52,370 nucleotides of DNA from an uncultured Fidelibacterota bacterium (GTDB taxonomy: Bacteria > Fidelibacterota > Marinisomatia > Marinisomatales > Marinisomataceae). The stretch is taken from positions 1 through 52,370 of the forward strand of contig CACKGC010000006.1 in assembly GCA_902599655.1 (NCBI GenBank), read 5' to 3'. Below are positions 18,701-27,956 of the stretch, in pieces (the stretch's first letter is position 1; each line of letters starts with the position of its first letter). Below the pieces are notes generated by a model. It was not told the DNA's origin, made no database searches, and saw nothing but the letters and a program-made list of their open reading frames with translations. The translations under genes and the position numbers were made by a program.

Positions 18701-21576
18701 TAGGAAGACTCTAGTTGCAATATTTCCTCGAGTAATTCTTTTGCATTATCATCAGCAGGATTCTTTTTAATCCAATCATTTAATAATATTTTGGCTTCAT
18801 CATACATTTCAAGATTTTTGTAACTTAGAAAAAGTAGGTAAATAATTTCTGGAAGTGACTGTTGCCAATCTTGCCATTCTTTTTCTGATATTTTTGTTGC
18901 TGTGAACCCTCGTCTTAAAATTGACTGTTCAATAAGCTTATAATTCTGGTATATAGTTTCAAAAATTAATTTTGACTCATCATAATCTTCTAAAAGTTGA
19001 ATGAAAGTCTTCCCATACAATATATAATCTTCAAGCAATAAATCTTTTCTTTCAACAAGCTCTTTCATATGATATTTCATTTTAGCTTGATTACCTACAC
19101 CGCTATAAACTTGTGCAATTTGGTATTGAAGTTGTTTTGAAGGTATAGGAATAATACTGCTTGGCATAATTTCTTCCATTTTCAGAAGAGCCGCTTCAGC
19201 TTTTTGAAAATCTTTATTTAAATAATGAGATATAGAAAGTCTTACAAATCCAGTACGATAATTTTGTACTAATCGCCCTAATTGAGGATCAACATATACT
19301 TTCTCATTTGCAAGATTTCTAAAGATATATCCTCTCTGATATTCTTTTGAAATATCTCTATCAAGTAAATTGTATTTATTTGAATCGTAATCAGTAAACC
19401 AAGAATTATCTCCAATATACGATAATAAATTATCCGACATTTTATTTTGATTAATTATCTGATTTGAATTATTTACTAATCTGTATGCTAAACCTTCCAT
19501 TTGTAAATAGTTATCAAGATTTAGCATGCTTGTTGGGGAAACAGTCACGCCAAAATAAATAGGTCGATTCCAATTATTATCATTAATTATTCTTAAAACC
19601 ATAAGATCTTGTATTCTTAATGCAACGCCTAAATAAGTAGGATTTAATTCCCACTCAATTTTACCTATCTCATTGTTACTATCTTTTGGAGCATTTATAG
19701 AGATTTTCTTTGATTCCCATCTTTTAAAATCTAGACGTTGAATTTCATTATCGCTCATTTTAATAAATGGATTATCCTTGTATCGTTCTCTTAATTGCTC
19801 AACATACCAGGTGGTATTTAAAAGACTCAAATTGGCAACTACTACATCAGTTCTTATTTGTTCAACTTCTTGTAAATACCATAAAGGAAATGTGTCATTA
19901 TCTCCGTTTGTAAAAAGAATTGAGTTTGGTTCACATGTTTGAAGCATATTATATGCCATATCCCAAGCAATGTAGTTTCCTGTTCTGTCGTGTTCATGAT
20001 AATTGGCAATTAACATTCTAGTTGGCATAAATAGAATGAATAACCCTATCATAAAGTAAGATGATTTTAACTTAATTGACTTTTCTAGCAAAGAATCTGT
20101 AATAAAATTGATGAATGAATAGATACCTAAACCAATCCAAATGGAAAAAGTCATAAAACTTGCTACATAAGCATAATCACGCTCTCTTGGTTGTGGAGCA
20201 TCTTGATTGAGATAAAAAATAATTGCAATACCGGTCATTAAAAATAATATCAATAAAGAAAATGCATCTTGTTTATTCTTTCTGAAGTGATACCCTATTC
20301 CAATTAAGCCCATTATAAGTGCAATTGGTAATCCGAATTGTCTCCAATCCACTCCATCTTCATCAGAGGATGCTCCAACACTTGCAACAAATGGGTCTCC
20401 ACTGTCACCTTTACCTGCAAATTGCCATAAGAAATATCTTAAATACATTTTTTTAATTTGGTAATTCCATAAAAAGCTTGCTTGAGATGGAATATCATGA
20501 AACATGTAATCCAATTCCTGATCAAATGAAAATTGTGAGTTGTCATCAGCTGGAGATCCCACAATAGAAACTTTTGAAGGAAGATTATCAAATTTTCTTG
20601 GCAAAATAGTCATTTGACCATATTGGTCTCGGTTTAGATAAGAAATAGCTTCAGAAATAGTTTCAGGATTATTTTCATCTATATTGGGATTTTGGCCAGA
20701 TCGAATAAAAATTGCAAAATATGTGGAATAGCCAATTACAATTAGTAAAACAGATGATAAGAAAATTGATAAAAAAGTTTTGTTTGATTTAATTGAGTAA
20801 ATCGTGGCTATAACCCACAAAATAATTAAAAAACTTAGTCCAACTAATCCTAAAGATGCAGTTAATTGCGGTAGGCCTTTTATAATAATACTCTGAATTC
20901 CAAAAAAAATAACTAAAGAAAATATAAAGGTAAGAATCAAATTTTTGGTGCTCAATCTTCCGATTGAAAAATATATTATCAGTCCAATAAATGGGATAGT
21001 TAACAGATTAAGTAAATGTAAACCTGTTGCTAATCCAATGATATAGCTAATAAATATTAAGTATATGACATGATTTGAATCATGAATTTTTTGAGACCAG
21101 CGCATTATTAGAAATACAACTAGAGCTGTCATAAATCCGCTAAAAGCATACACTTCAGTTTCAACAGCATTAAACCAATGACTATGAGTGAAGGCAAAAG
21201 TCAAAGAAGCAGTCAAAGAGGACCACATCTTAAAAAACTTATTATCACTTGGATCTATTCTATCAATGAATTGATTACAAATGAGAAATAGGAGACTAAT
21301 GGTTAATGCACTTATTATAGGTGAAAAAATATTCACTCTGAATGCAATATCAATACTGATGGGTAATAGACTAAAAAATTTACCAACCAATAAAAATAAT
21401 GGACTCCCTGGAGGATGAGGTACTCCTAAAATATGAGAAGTTGCTATAAACTCTCCAGTATCCCAAAAAGATACTGTAGGAGCCATTGTTGAAAAATATA
21501 CTGCAAATGTTATGAGAAAAATAACTCCAGCAATTAGATTTTCTAATTTTTTGCTATAAGTAGTGAAAAAACTCAA
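18700..21576 (-). CDS. DUF2723 membrane glycosyltransferase-like protein (GT117 / TMEM260-related)
   Basis: This 958-residue integral membrane protein begins with a GT-C-like region of about a dozen hydrophobic segments. Its early luminal loop contains PTVSFWDTGEFIATSHILGV and PHPPGSPLFLLVGKF, the signature of DUF2723, a family related to protein O-mannosyltransferases. After the membrane part (to about residue 520), a soluble region has LFTNGDNDTFPLWYLQ and then helical TPR-like repeats to the C-terminus. The family is common in Bacteroidota and relatives; its donor and acceptor are not well established. The start is a TTG two bases after the DUF1844 gene, the only start upstream of the first membrane helix. 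It is coupled to the family 2 glycosyltransferase. Confidence 0.85.
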   Translation of the reverse strand: MSFFTTYSKKLENLIAGVIFLITFAVYFSTMAPTVSFWDTGEFIATSHILGVPHPPGSPLFLLVGKFFSLLPISIDIAFRVNIFSPIISALTISLLFLICNQFIDRIDPSDNKFFKMWSSLTASLTFAFTHSHWFNAVETEVYAFSGFMTALVVFLIMRWSQKIHDSNHVIYLIFISYIIGLATGLHLLNLLTIPFIGLIIYFSIGRLSTKNLILTFIFSLVIFFGIQSIIIKGLPQLTASLGLVGLSFLIILWVIATIYSIKSNKTFLSIFLSSVLLIVIGYSTYFAIFIRSGQNPNIDENNPETISEAISYLNRDQYGQMTILPRKFDNLPSKVSIVGSPADDNSQFSFDQELDYMFHDIPSQASFLWNYQIKKMYLRYFLWQFAGKGDSGDPFVASVGASSDEDGVDWRQFGLPIALIMGLIGIGYHFRKNKQDAFSLLILFLMTGIAIIFYLNQDAPQPRERDYAYVASFMTFSIWIGLGIYSFINFITDSLLEKSIKLKSSYFMIGLFILFMPTRMLIANYHEHDRTGNYIAWDMAYNMLQTCEPNSILFTNGDNDTFPLWYLQEVEQIRTDVVVANLSLLNTTWYVEQLRERYKDNPFIKMSDNEIQRLDFKRWESKKISINAPKDSNNEIGKIEWELNPTYLGVALRIQDLMVLRIINDNNWNRPIYFGVTVSPTSMLNLDNYLQMEGLAYRLVNNSNQIINQNKMSDNLLSYIGDNSWFTDYDSNKYNLLDRDISKEYQRGYIFRNLANEKVYVDPQLGRLVQNYRTGFVRLSISHYLNKDFQKAEAALLKMEEIMPSSIIPIPSKQLQYQIAQVYSGVGNQAKMKYHMKELVERKDLLLEDYILYGKTFIQLLEDYDESKLIFETIYQNYKLIEQSILRRGFTATKISEKEWQDWQQSLPEIIYLLFLSYKNLEMYDEAKILLNDWIKKNPADDNAKELLEEILQLESS

Positions 21577-21578
21577 CT

Positions 21579-21893
21579 CTATGCTTCTGGTTCTTCTTTA
21601 TTTTCTTCTTTTAAACTATCTTGTTCGTTCTCATTTTTCTCAACTTCAAGATAATTCATTTTTGCCTCAGCTAAAACTTTATCAATATACTCTCTTTCTT
21701 CATCCGTAAGACTAGCATGCATTTTATTGTTAATCATATCTAACATGTCTATTTGAATTGATGCTTGAGTAAGATCGATAGATGTTTCTCCGCTTACTGG
21801 GTTTTGCAATTTTCCAAGTGATACCCATATTCCATAAGCTGTTTGGGAAATCAAGGCATCAAATAATTGTTTTTCTGTTGGTTTTTCTTTCAT
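21579..21893 (-). CDS. DUF1844 domain protein
   Basis: This 104-residue soluble protein matches the DUF1844 pattern: an N-terminal helix with FDALISQTAYGIWVSLGKLQ, 'DLTQASIQIDMLDMINNKMHA' and LTDEEREYIDKVLAEAKMNY, then an acidic Glu/Lys-rich tail of about 20 residues. The usual family text 'LxMLxEKTKGNLT' appears as MLDMINNKMHASLT. No biochemical function is established for the family. It sits 7 nt after recG, with a GAGGA-like ribosome site, and 2 nt before the DUF2723 gene. Confidence 0.8.
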   Translation of the reverse strand: MKEKPTEKQLFDALISQTAYGIWVSLGKLQNPVSGETSIDLTQASIQIDMLDMINNKMHASLTDEEREYIDKVLAEAKMNYLEVEKNENEQDSLKEENKEEPEA

Positions 21894-21900
21894 TTAGTCC

Positions 21901-24000
21901 TCAGTTTACTGTTGTTTTTAAAAATAATTGTAAATATTCATCATCAAACTTATGCTTGATATTTATATGGTTATTCTGGGTCAAATTTGCATCATTCTTT
22001 ATAATTTCAAAAGCATTCATTCTCGCATCTCTAATAATAGGTCCGTCAGTAATTAAATCTGCTATTTTAAATTTTACAAATCCACTTTGCTTTTCTCCAA
22101 AAAACTCTCCGGGTCCTCGTAATTTTAAATCTTCATCAGCAATTTCAAAACCGTTCCTTGAATTTACAATGATACTTAATCTTTCTTTTGTTTTAGGAGA
22201 TTCGCTATCACTACATAAAAGACAATAACTTTCCAAAGATCCTCTTCCAACCCTTCCTCTTAATTGATGAAGCTGACTTAATCCAAATCTTTCAGAATTA
22301 TTGATAAGCATTACGTTAACATTTGGATTGTCAATTCCAACCTCAACAACAGTTGTAGAAACTAAGATATCTATGTCTCCTTCCATAAATTTTTGCATTT
22401 CATTGTTTTTATTTTCGTCTTCTAATTGTCCATGCATTAATCCAACATTTAAATCAGGAAAAATACTATTGCTTAAATATTCATAAGATTCAACTGCAGC
22501 AGATAAGTCTTGTTTTTCACTTTCATTGATTAATGGATAAACAATAATTGTTTGTCCTCCGCTTTCTACTTTTTCCCTTACAAAATTAAAAGCGGTTGAT
22601 AAATTATCTTTTTCTATAAACGAAGTATGAATGTCAGGTCTATTTTTTGGTAATTCATCAATAATAGATAAATCCATGTCACCATTATAGGTTATAGCTA
22701 GAGTTCTTGGTATTGGTGTTGCTGTCATTGCCATTAGATTAGGATTGGTTGATTTTGATAGAAGCTTTTGCCTTTGGTTTACCCCAAATCGATGTTGTTC
22801 ATCAATAACTACAAATCCTAAATTATGGAACTTAACATCCTTTTGAAATAAAGCATGTGTTCCAATTATTATATTAGATTTCCCTAATTTAATGTCCTTT
22901 AAAACCTTGTCTTTGTCTTTCGGCTTCAAGCTTCCAACTAATAAGGAACATTTTATACCTATAGCTTCAAAATGAGATTTAAAATTTTTATACAATTGCT
23001 TTGATAAAAGATCAGTTGGGGCCATTATTCCAACTTGATAATCATTATCTACCACAATTGATGATGCAAGAATAGATACAATAGTTTTACCACATCCCAC
23101 ATCTCCTTGAATCATACGATTCATTGGATTTTCTGAAATAAAATCATCAACGATCTCTCTCAATGATAGCTGCTGACTGCCTGTGAGCTCAAAATCAAGA
23201 TTTTTTAATATCTTATTATATGACTTTGTCTTGAACTTTATAGAATCATATTTATTTTCTTTTATTTTACTTTTTCTCATAGCTAATAATAACTGTAGAA
23301 AGAAATGTTCATCATATTTCAGGCGATGAGTTGACTTTTCTAGTGATTCAAAATTTTTTGGGTAGTGAATATTTCTTAAAGAAATATCTAAATCTTCAAT
23401 ATTGAATTTTTTTCTTAAATCTTTATCAAAATGATCATCAATACTGTCTACTGATTCTAAAGCTAAATAAATTATTTTTCTCAAATTTCTGTTATCGAGT
23501 CCTGATTTTTTTAAATCATCTGTTAAGGGATAAACTGGAATGATAAATCCTGTAGTTAATGAAATTTCATTTGCATTTAATTTATCATATTCAGGATGTA
23601 CTATCTGCGGACTACCTTTATACGCTGCTACCTTACCATGCATTGTTAACAAATCACCAACCTTAAGAGATTGATGAATATAATCTGCAGCGTTAAACCA
23701 CATTAATCTTATGGAACCCGTATGATCTGCTACATTAGCAGTAACAAAGTTTCCTTTTTTCATTCTTCTGAGATTTACAGATTTGACTCTTCCAACCAAG
23801 TTTACTTCATCTCCTTCACTAATAGATCCAATTGTTGAAAGAGATGTTCTATCTAAATATTTTCGAGGGAAATAGTATAATAAATCTTTAATGGTAAAAA
23901 TATTTAATGATTCGAGCACTTTAGCTCTTTTTGGACCTACGCCCTTGATAAATTGAATTGGGGTATCTAACGAATTAGAATTTTGTAAAGCTTCGCTCAA
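21901..24000 (-). CDS. recG: ATP-dependent DNA helicase RecG
   Basis: RecG remodels stalled replication forks and branch-migrates Holliday junctions. The 699-residue protein has the N-terminal wedge/OB domain (PIQFIKGVGPKRAKVLESL, then GDEVNLVGRVKSV), Walker A in GDVGCGKTIVS, the DEQH box in VIDEQHRFGVNQRQ, TATPIPRTLA, and the C-terminal helicase motif LHQLRGRVGRG. The only in-frame start ahead of the conserved wedge sequence is TTG at 24000; an ATG overlapping the upstream stop is in another frame. Translation is probably coupled to the DUF4139 gene ending 7 nt upstream. Confidence 0.96.
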   Translation of the reverse strand: MSEALQNSNSLDTPIQFIKGVGPKRAKVLESLNIFTIKDLLYYFPRKYLDRTSLSTIGSISEGDEVNLVGRVKSVNLRRMKKGNFVTANVADHTGSIRLMWFNAADYIHQSLKVGDLLTMHGKVAAYKGSPQIVHPEYDKLNANEISLTTGFIIPVYPLTDDLKKSGLDNRNLRKIIYLALESVDSIDDHFDKDLRKKFNIEDLDISLRNIHYPKNFESLEKSTHRLKYDEHFFLQLLLAMRKSKIKENKYDSIKFKTKSYNKILKNLDFELTGSQQLSLREIVDDFISENPMNRMIQGDVGCGKTIVSILASSIVVDNDYQVGIMAPTDLLSKQLYKNFKSHFEAIGIKCSLLVGSLKPKDKDKVLKDIKLGKSNIIIGTHALFQKDVKFHNLGFVVIDEQHRFGVNQRQKLLSKSTNPNLMAMTATPIPRTLAITYNGDMDLSIIDELPKNRPDIHTSFIEKDNLSTAFNFVREKVESGGQTIIVYPLINESEKQDLSAAVESYEYLSNSIFPDLNVGLMHGQLEDENKNNEMQKFMEGDIDILVSTTVVEVGIDNPNVNVMLINNSERFGLSQLHQLRGRVGRGSLESYCLLCSDSESPKTKERLSIIVNSRNGFEIADEDLKLRGPGEFFGEKQSGFVKFKIADLITDGPIIRDARMNAFEIIKNDANLTQNNHINIKHKFDDEYLQLFLKTTVN

Positions 24001-24006
24001 AAGACA

Positions 24007-25335
24007 TTACTTCCATTCTTTTTTATAAGTATAAGTAATTAACTCAGTTTGTCCAGGTTCAATCTCTAGTGGAAAATATATTGTTGATGCATCTTCTTTT
24101 ATATACATCGAAGAAGATTCTTTAATCACCCAGTCTCCAAAGATATTTTCTACTGCTTTAACTTTAATAGATTTATCACTGGTATTAAGTATTTGTAGAG
24201 ATATAGTAGATTCTTCACTATTGGACTGTCTATCAAAATTTAAAATTCTTCTTTTACCAATAATGTCAAATGCCTTTCCTCCATCTAAAATTGCTACACC
24301 ACCTTTATATATCTGAGTAAGTGAATTTCTTCCAATAAAGTTCATTGAATTTTCATCATCTTTTTCATAGAGGAATAATACTCCTGATGGTAATGGAAGT
24401 TCTAAATTATTTGAAGCCGAGTTTTCAAATGAAACTTCAATACTTAAAGGTTCATCTCCTTGATCTCTTTCGGAATTTTCAAATATATACTTTTTGTCGT
24501 AAGTAATCTGTCTAGACTCCATTAGGGGTAATTGAATTGATTGCATAGAATCGAGCTTTAGATTTGAACCGATATCAAAGACATAAAAATCTCCCAATGA
24601 ATTTCTAGTGTCCATAGCACTTCTAGATTCCATCATTTGATATGATGATTTTTTAGAAGAGGAATTTAAAGGAACATTACCTTCTACAACTTTTAAATTG
24701 GCGGAAAAGAGACTAACATTTGAATTATTTGTTACCTCTGCATTAACCATTAATGAAGCAGTAGAATCATCACCGTTAATCGTTAATGTGTAAATTGGCT
24801 TCCAAGAAAATCCTGAAGAAATATATGTTAACTCAGCACTAACAGGTTTTTCTTCAATTGAAATTAACTCCCAAACTATTTCAGGAGTAAATTTATCCTG
24901 AACACTATTTGATTTTAATGTAAATGAAAGTAATTGTGATCTTTGAAATACAACAAGGCCTTTACTGGTTTTAACAGATATGCTTGAACCATTAATGTCC
25001 ATCAATAAACCTTCTGTTCTACTTCCACTTATCGGTATAATTTCAACTGGTGAACCTATACTATTTTTTAAAAAACTATCAGTGGATGAAAAATTTTTAT
25101 TTAAGGTCTGAGATAAAACTTCTACTCCTTCAATATTTAAAAAAGGTGAATCAAATAATAAGTTTTTTGAAATATTTGAGAAGGAAGTGATGTTGCTACC
25201 GGATTTCAAATTCCATATAATTGGCTCCTTTATCACAGCAAAATTATCTTTATAAATCGTTAAAGATCTATTTGAAGATTCTTGTTGGGAAAACACCAAA
25301 CTAAAAGATAAAAGTATAAAAATTAATTTTTTCAT
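24007..25335 (-). CDS. Exported DUF4139-family protein
   Basis: The 442-residue protein has a signal peptide (MKKLIFILLSFSLVFS, then Gln). The first half resembles the DUF4140/DUF4139 arrangement: LTIYKDNFAVIKEP near the start, a 'SPFLNIEGVEVLSQTL' stretch, and an ISSGFSWKPIYTLTIN segment typical of DUF4139. The second half is beta-rich, with ELPLPSGVLFLYEKD and a final ITYTYKKEW. The family has no assigned function; members are secreted or surface proteins. The gene overlaps valS by ATGA and precedes recG, an odd place for an exported protein, and probably reflects operon packing rather than shared function. Confidence 0.75.
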   Translation of the reverse strand: MKKLIFILLSFSLVFSQQESSNRSLTIYKDNFAVIKEPIIWNLKSGSNITSFSNISKNLLFDSPFLNIEGVEVLSQTLNKNFSSTDSFLKNSIGSPVEIIPISGSRTEGLLMDINGSSISVKTSKGLVVFQRSQLLSFTLKSNSVQDKFTPEIVWELISIEEKPVSAELTYISSGFSWKPIYTLTINGDDSTASLMVNAEVTNNSNVSLFSANLKVVEGNVPLNSSSKKSSYQMMESRSAMDTRNSLGDFYVFDIGSNLKLDSMQSIQLPLMESRQITYDKKYIFENSERDQGDEPLSIEVSFENSASNNLELPLPSGVLFLYEKDDENSMNFIGRNSLTQIYKGGVAILDGGKAFDIIGKRRILNFDRQSNSEESTISLQILNTSDKSIKVKAVENIFGDWVIKESSSMYIKEDASTIYFPLEIEPGQTELITYTYKKEWK

Positions 25336-27956
25336 TTTAATACCTCAATATTAGAAAGAATTTTTGTTCTTTCAACAAGAAAATCGCTTAGTTTATTTTT
25401 TTCACCATTAACTATATTTTCAGGAGCTTTACTTATAAACTCTTCATTAGACAACTTGCTCTCAATTGATGAAATGAGTTTGTCTAGTTCGCTTAATCTT
25501 TTGTCAAGCTTTTGGAGTTCTTCCTCTTTATTAACTAAATCCCCTAATGGAATATATAGCTCCACTGACTTGCATACTGCTACTGCAGAGTTTTCTGGCT
25601 TTTCTTTTTTTGAACTCAAATTCAAATTTTTAGAATTTGATAAAGATTTAATGAGATCAATTAAAGGATTTAATCTGCTCTCAATTGATTCATTTTTTGC
25701 ATGAGCTATCACGTCAATTTTTTTAGATGGTGGAACATTTAATTCTGAGCGAATAGTTCTAATTGAAGTAACTATTTCTTTAAAATCTAAAATTTCATCT
25801 TTGTCGTGACTTATTTTGCTATTTTTAGCTTTAGGCCAAGATGATATAATAATATCTTCTTCATTAGTATCTTTCAGGTGATTCCAAATCTCTTCCGATA
25901 CAAATGGTGCAATTGGGTGTAATAATAATAGAACTTTCTTAATTATTTTTTTAGAAATATTAAACGAATTACTTTTTGAAGTAATATCACCTTCTCTAAA
26001 TCTGTGTTTTACAATTTCTATATACCAATTACAAAACTCATTCCATGTAAAATCATAGATTTTTTTTATTGCTTCATTAAACTGATATTTATCGAAGTAT
26101 TTATTGACTTCATTGACTGTTTCGTCTAGTGAATCAAGAATCCATTTGTCAAAATTATCTAATGCTTCAATATCAATCTCATCTGCAAATGAATCTTCGT
26201 GATTGAGCATAATAAATCTACTTGCATTCCAAATCTTGGTCATAAAGTTTCTTCCGACTTCAATTCCATGCTCTGAAAAATATACATCAGAACCCTGTGG
26301 TGACATCAGCATTATGGAAAATCTAGTTGCATCAGTACCATATTTTTCAAATAATGTTATTGGATCAGGAGAATTTCCTAAGGACTTACTTAATTTTCTG
26401 CCTTTTTCATCTCTTAAAATGCTTGTGAAATAAACATCATTAAATGGCAAATCACCCATAAATTCATATCCGGACATAATCATTCTTGCTACCCAAAAGA
26501 AAATGATATCTGGACCAGTTACTAGTGCGTTGGTTGGAAAATATTTTGTGGTTTTTACATCTGGCCATCCATGAACTGCAAAAGGCCACAACCATGAACT
26601 AAACCACGTATCCAAAACATCATTATCTTGTTCCCAATTTTCTAAATCTGTTGGCGGTGTGGTTGAAACGAACCAATTATCTTGATTAGCTCTATCAGTA
26701 CCTTTTTTATACCACACAGGTATTTGATGGCCCCAATAAAGTTGTCTGCTTATGCACCAATCTTGAATATTATCCATCCAATGATTGTAGGTTTTAACCC
26801 AATGATTTGGGTAAAATTTAATTTCATTATTTTTAACTGCTTTGCTAGCTGGCTTAGCTAAATCTTCCATTTTTAAAAACCATTGTTCTGACAAATAATA
26901 TTCAATTGGCACATTTCCTCGTTCTGAATATCCAACCTTATGAAAGTAATCCTCTTCTTTTATTAGATGATTTATGTCTTTTAAATCAAGAACAATTTGC
27001 TTTCTAGCAGTCTCCCTTGACATTCCTCTATACTTTTCTGGAGCTTTATCGCTAATGGAACTATCTGCATTCATAATATTAATCATTTCGAGATTATGCT
27101 TTATTCCTACTTCATAATCATTCAAATCATGCGCAGGTGTAATTTTAACACATCCCGTTCCAAATTCAGGATCTACCATATCATCAGCAATAATTGGAAT
27201 GCTTCTACCAACTAAGGGTAATAATGCCGTTTTGCCTATCAATTCTTTATATCTTTTATCATTAGGATTTACTGCTATTGCTGTATCACCTAGCATAGTT
27301 TCTGGTCTGGTTGTTGCAATTTCTATAAATGTATCAGAATCATTAATAGCATATTTAATGTACCAAAGAGTTCCATTTACCTCTTTAAACATAACTTCTT
27401 CGTCACTTAAAGCAGTTTGCGATTTTGGACACCAGTTTACTAGCTTACTACCCTTGTAAATCAATCCTTTATTATATAGTTGAACAAAAGACTCTAAAAC
27501 AGCTTTAGAATAATCTTCATCCATAGTAAAACTAGTTTTATCCCAATCACATGAACATCCGAGTTTTTGAAGCTGATTAATAATAGTACCCCCATACTCT
27601 TCTTTCCATTCCCATGCATACTTTAAAAACTCTTCTCTAGTTAAATCTTTTTTGTTTATTCCTTGCTCTTCAAGCATCTTAGTTACTTTTGATTCAGTAG
27701 CAATTGACGCATGATCTGTACCAGGAATCCAGCATGCATTTTTACCTTCCATTCTAGCTTTTCTAATCAATATATCTTGAATAGTATTATTAAGAACATG
27801 CCCCATATGAAGCTTTCCAGTAACATTAGGTGGAGGAATTACAATTGTATAATGGTTTTCAGATTCATTGCTTGAGAAATATTTTTTCTCAATCCAATGT
27901 TTATACCACTTACTCTCAATATCTGAGGGGCTATGTTTTTTTTCTAGTAACTTCAT
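25332..27956 (-). CDS. valS: Valyl-tRNA synthetase
   Basis: The 874-residue class Ia synthetase attaches valine to tRNA(Val). The HIGH motif is in PPPNVTGKLHMGHVLNN (about residues 41-57), the editing domain has TTRPETMLGDTAIAVNP and GTGCVKITPAHD, the KMSKS motif reads RKLSKSLGN, and a C-terminal coiled-coil arm is present (EELQKLDKRLSELDKLISSI). The arm and the editing sequences separate it from IleRS and LeuRS. It overlaps the phosphohexomutase gene by ATGA upstream and the DUF4139 gene by ATGA downstream. Confidence 0.97.
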   Translation of the reverse strand: MKLLEKKHSPSDIESKWYKHWIEKKYFSSNESENHYTIVIPPPNVTGKLHMGHVLNNTIQDILIRKARMEGKNACWIPGTDHASIATESKVTKMLEEQGINKKDLTREEFLKYAWEWKEEYGGTIINQLQKLGCSCDWDKTSFTMDEDYSKAVLESFVQLYNKGLIYKGSKLVNWCPKSQTALSDEEVMFKEVNGTLWYIKYAINDSDTFIEIATTRPETMLGDTAIAVNPNDKRYKELIGKTALLPLVGRSIPIIADDMVDPEFGTGCVKITPAHDLNDYEVGIKHNLEMINIMNADSSISDKAPEKYRGMSRETARKQIVLDLKDINHLIKEEDYFHKVGYSERGNVPIEYYLSEQWFLKMEDLAKPASKAVKNNEIKFYPNHWVKTYNHWMDNIQDWCISRQLYWGHQIPVWYKKGTDRANQDNWFVSTTPPTDLENWEQDNDVLDTWFSSWLWPFAVHGWPDVKTTKYFPTNALVTGPDIIFFWVARMIMSGYEFMGDLPFNDVYFTSILRDEKGRKLSKSLGNSPDPITLFEKYGTDATRFSIMLMSPQGSDVYFSEHGIEVGRNFMTKIWNASRFIMLNHEDSFADEIDIEALDNFDKWILDSLDETVNEVNKYFDKYQFNEAIKKIYDFTWNEFCNWYIEIVKHRFREGDITSKSNSFNISKKIIKKVLLLLHPIAPFVSEEIWNHLKDTNEEDIIISSWPKAKNSKISHDKDEILDFKEIVTSIRTIRSELNVPPSKKIDVIAHAKNESIESRLNPLIDLIKSLSNSKNLNLSSKKEKPENSAVAVCKSVELYIPLGDLVNKEEELQKLDKRLSELDKLISSIESKLSNEEFISKAPENIVNGEKNKLSDFLVERTKILSNIEVLK

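Noticed and set aside
21782-22228. 148-codon plus-strand frame
   Set aside because: Antisense to recG and the DUF1844 gene, hydrophobic from base composition, with no start signal.
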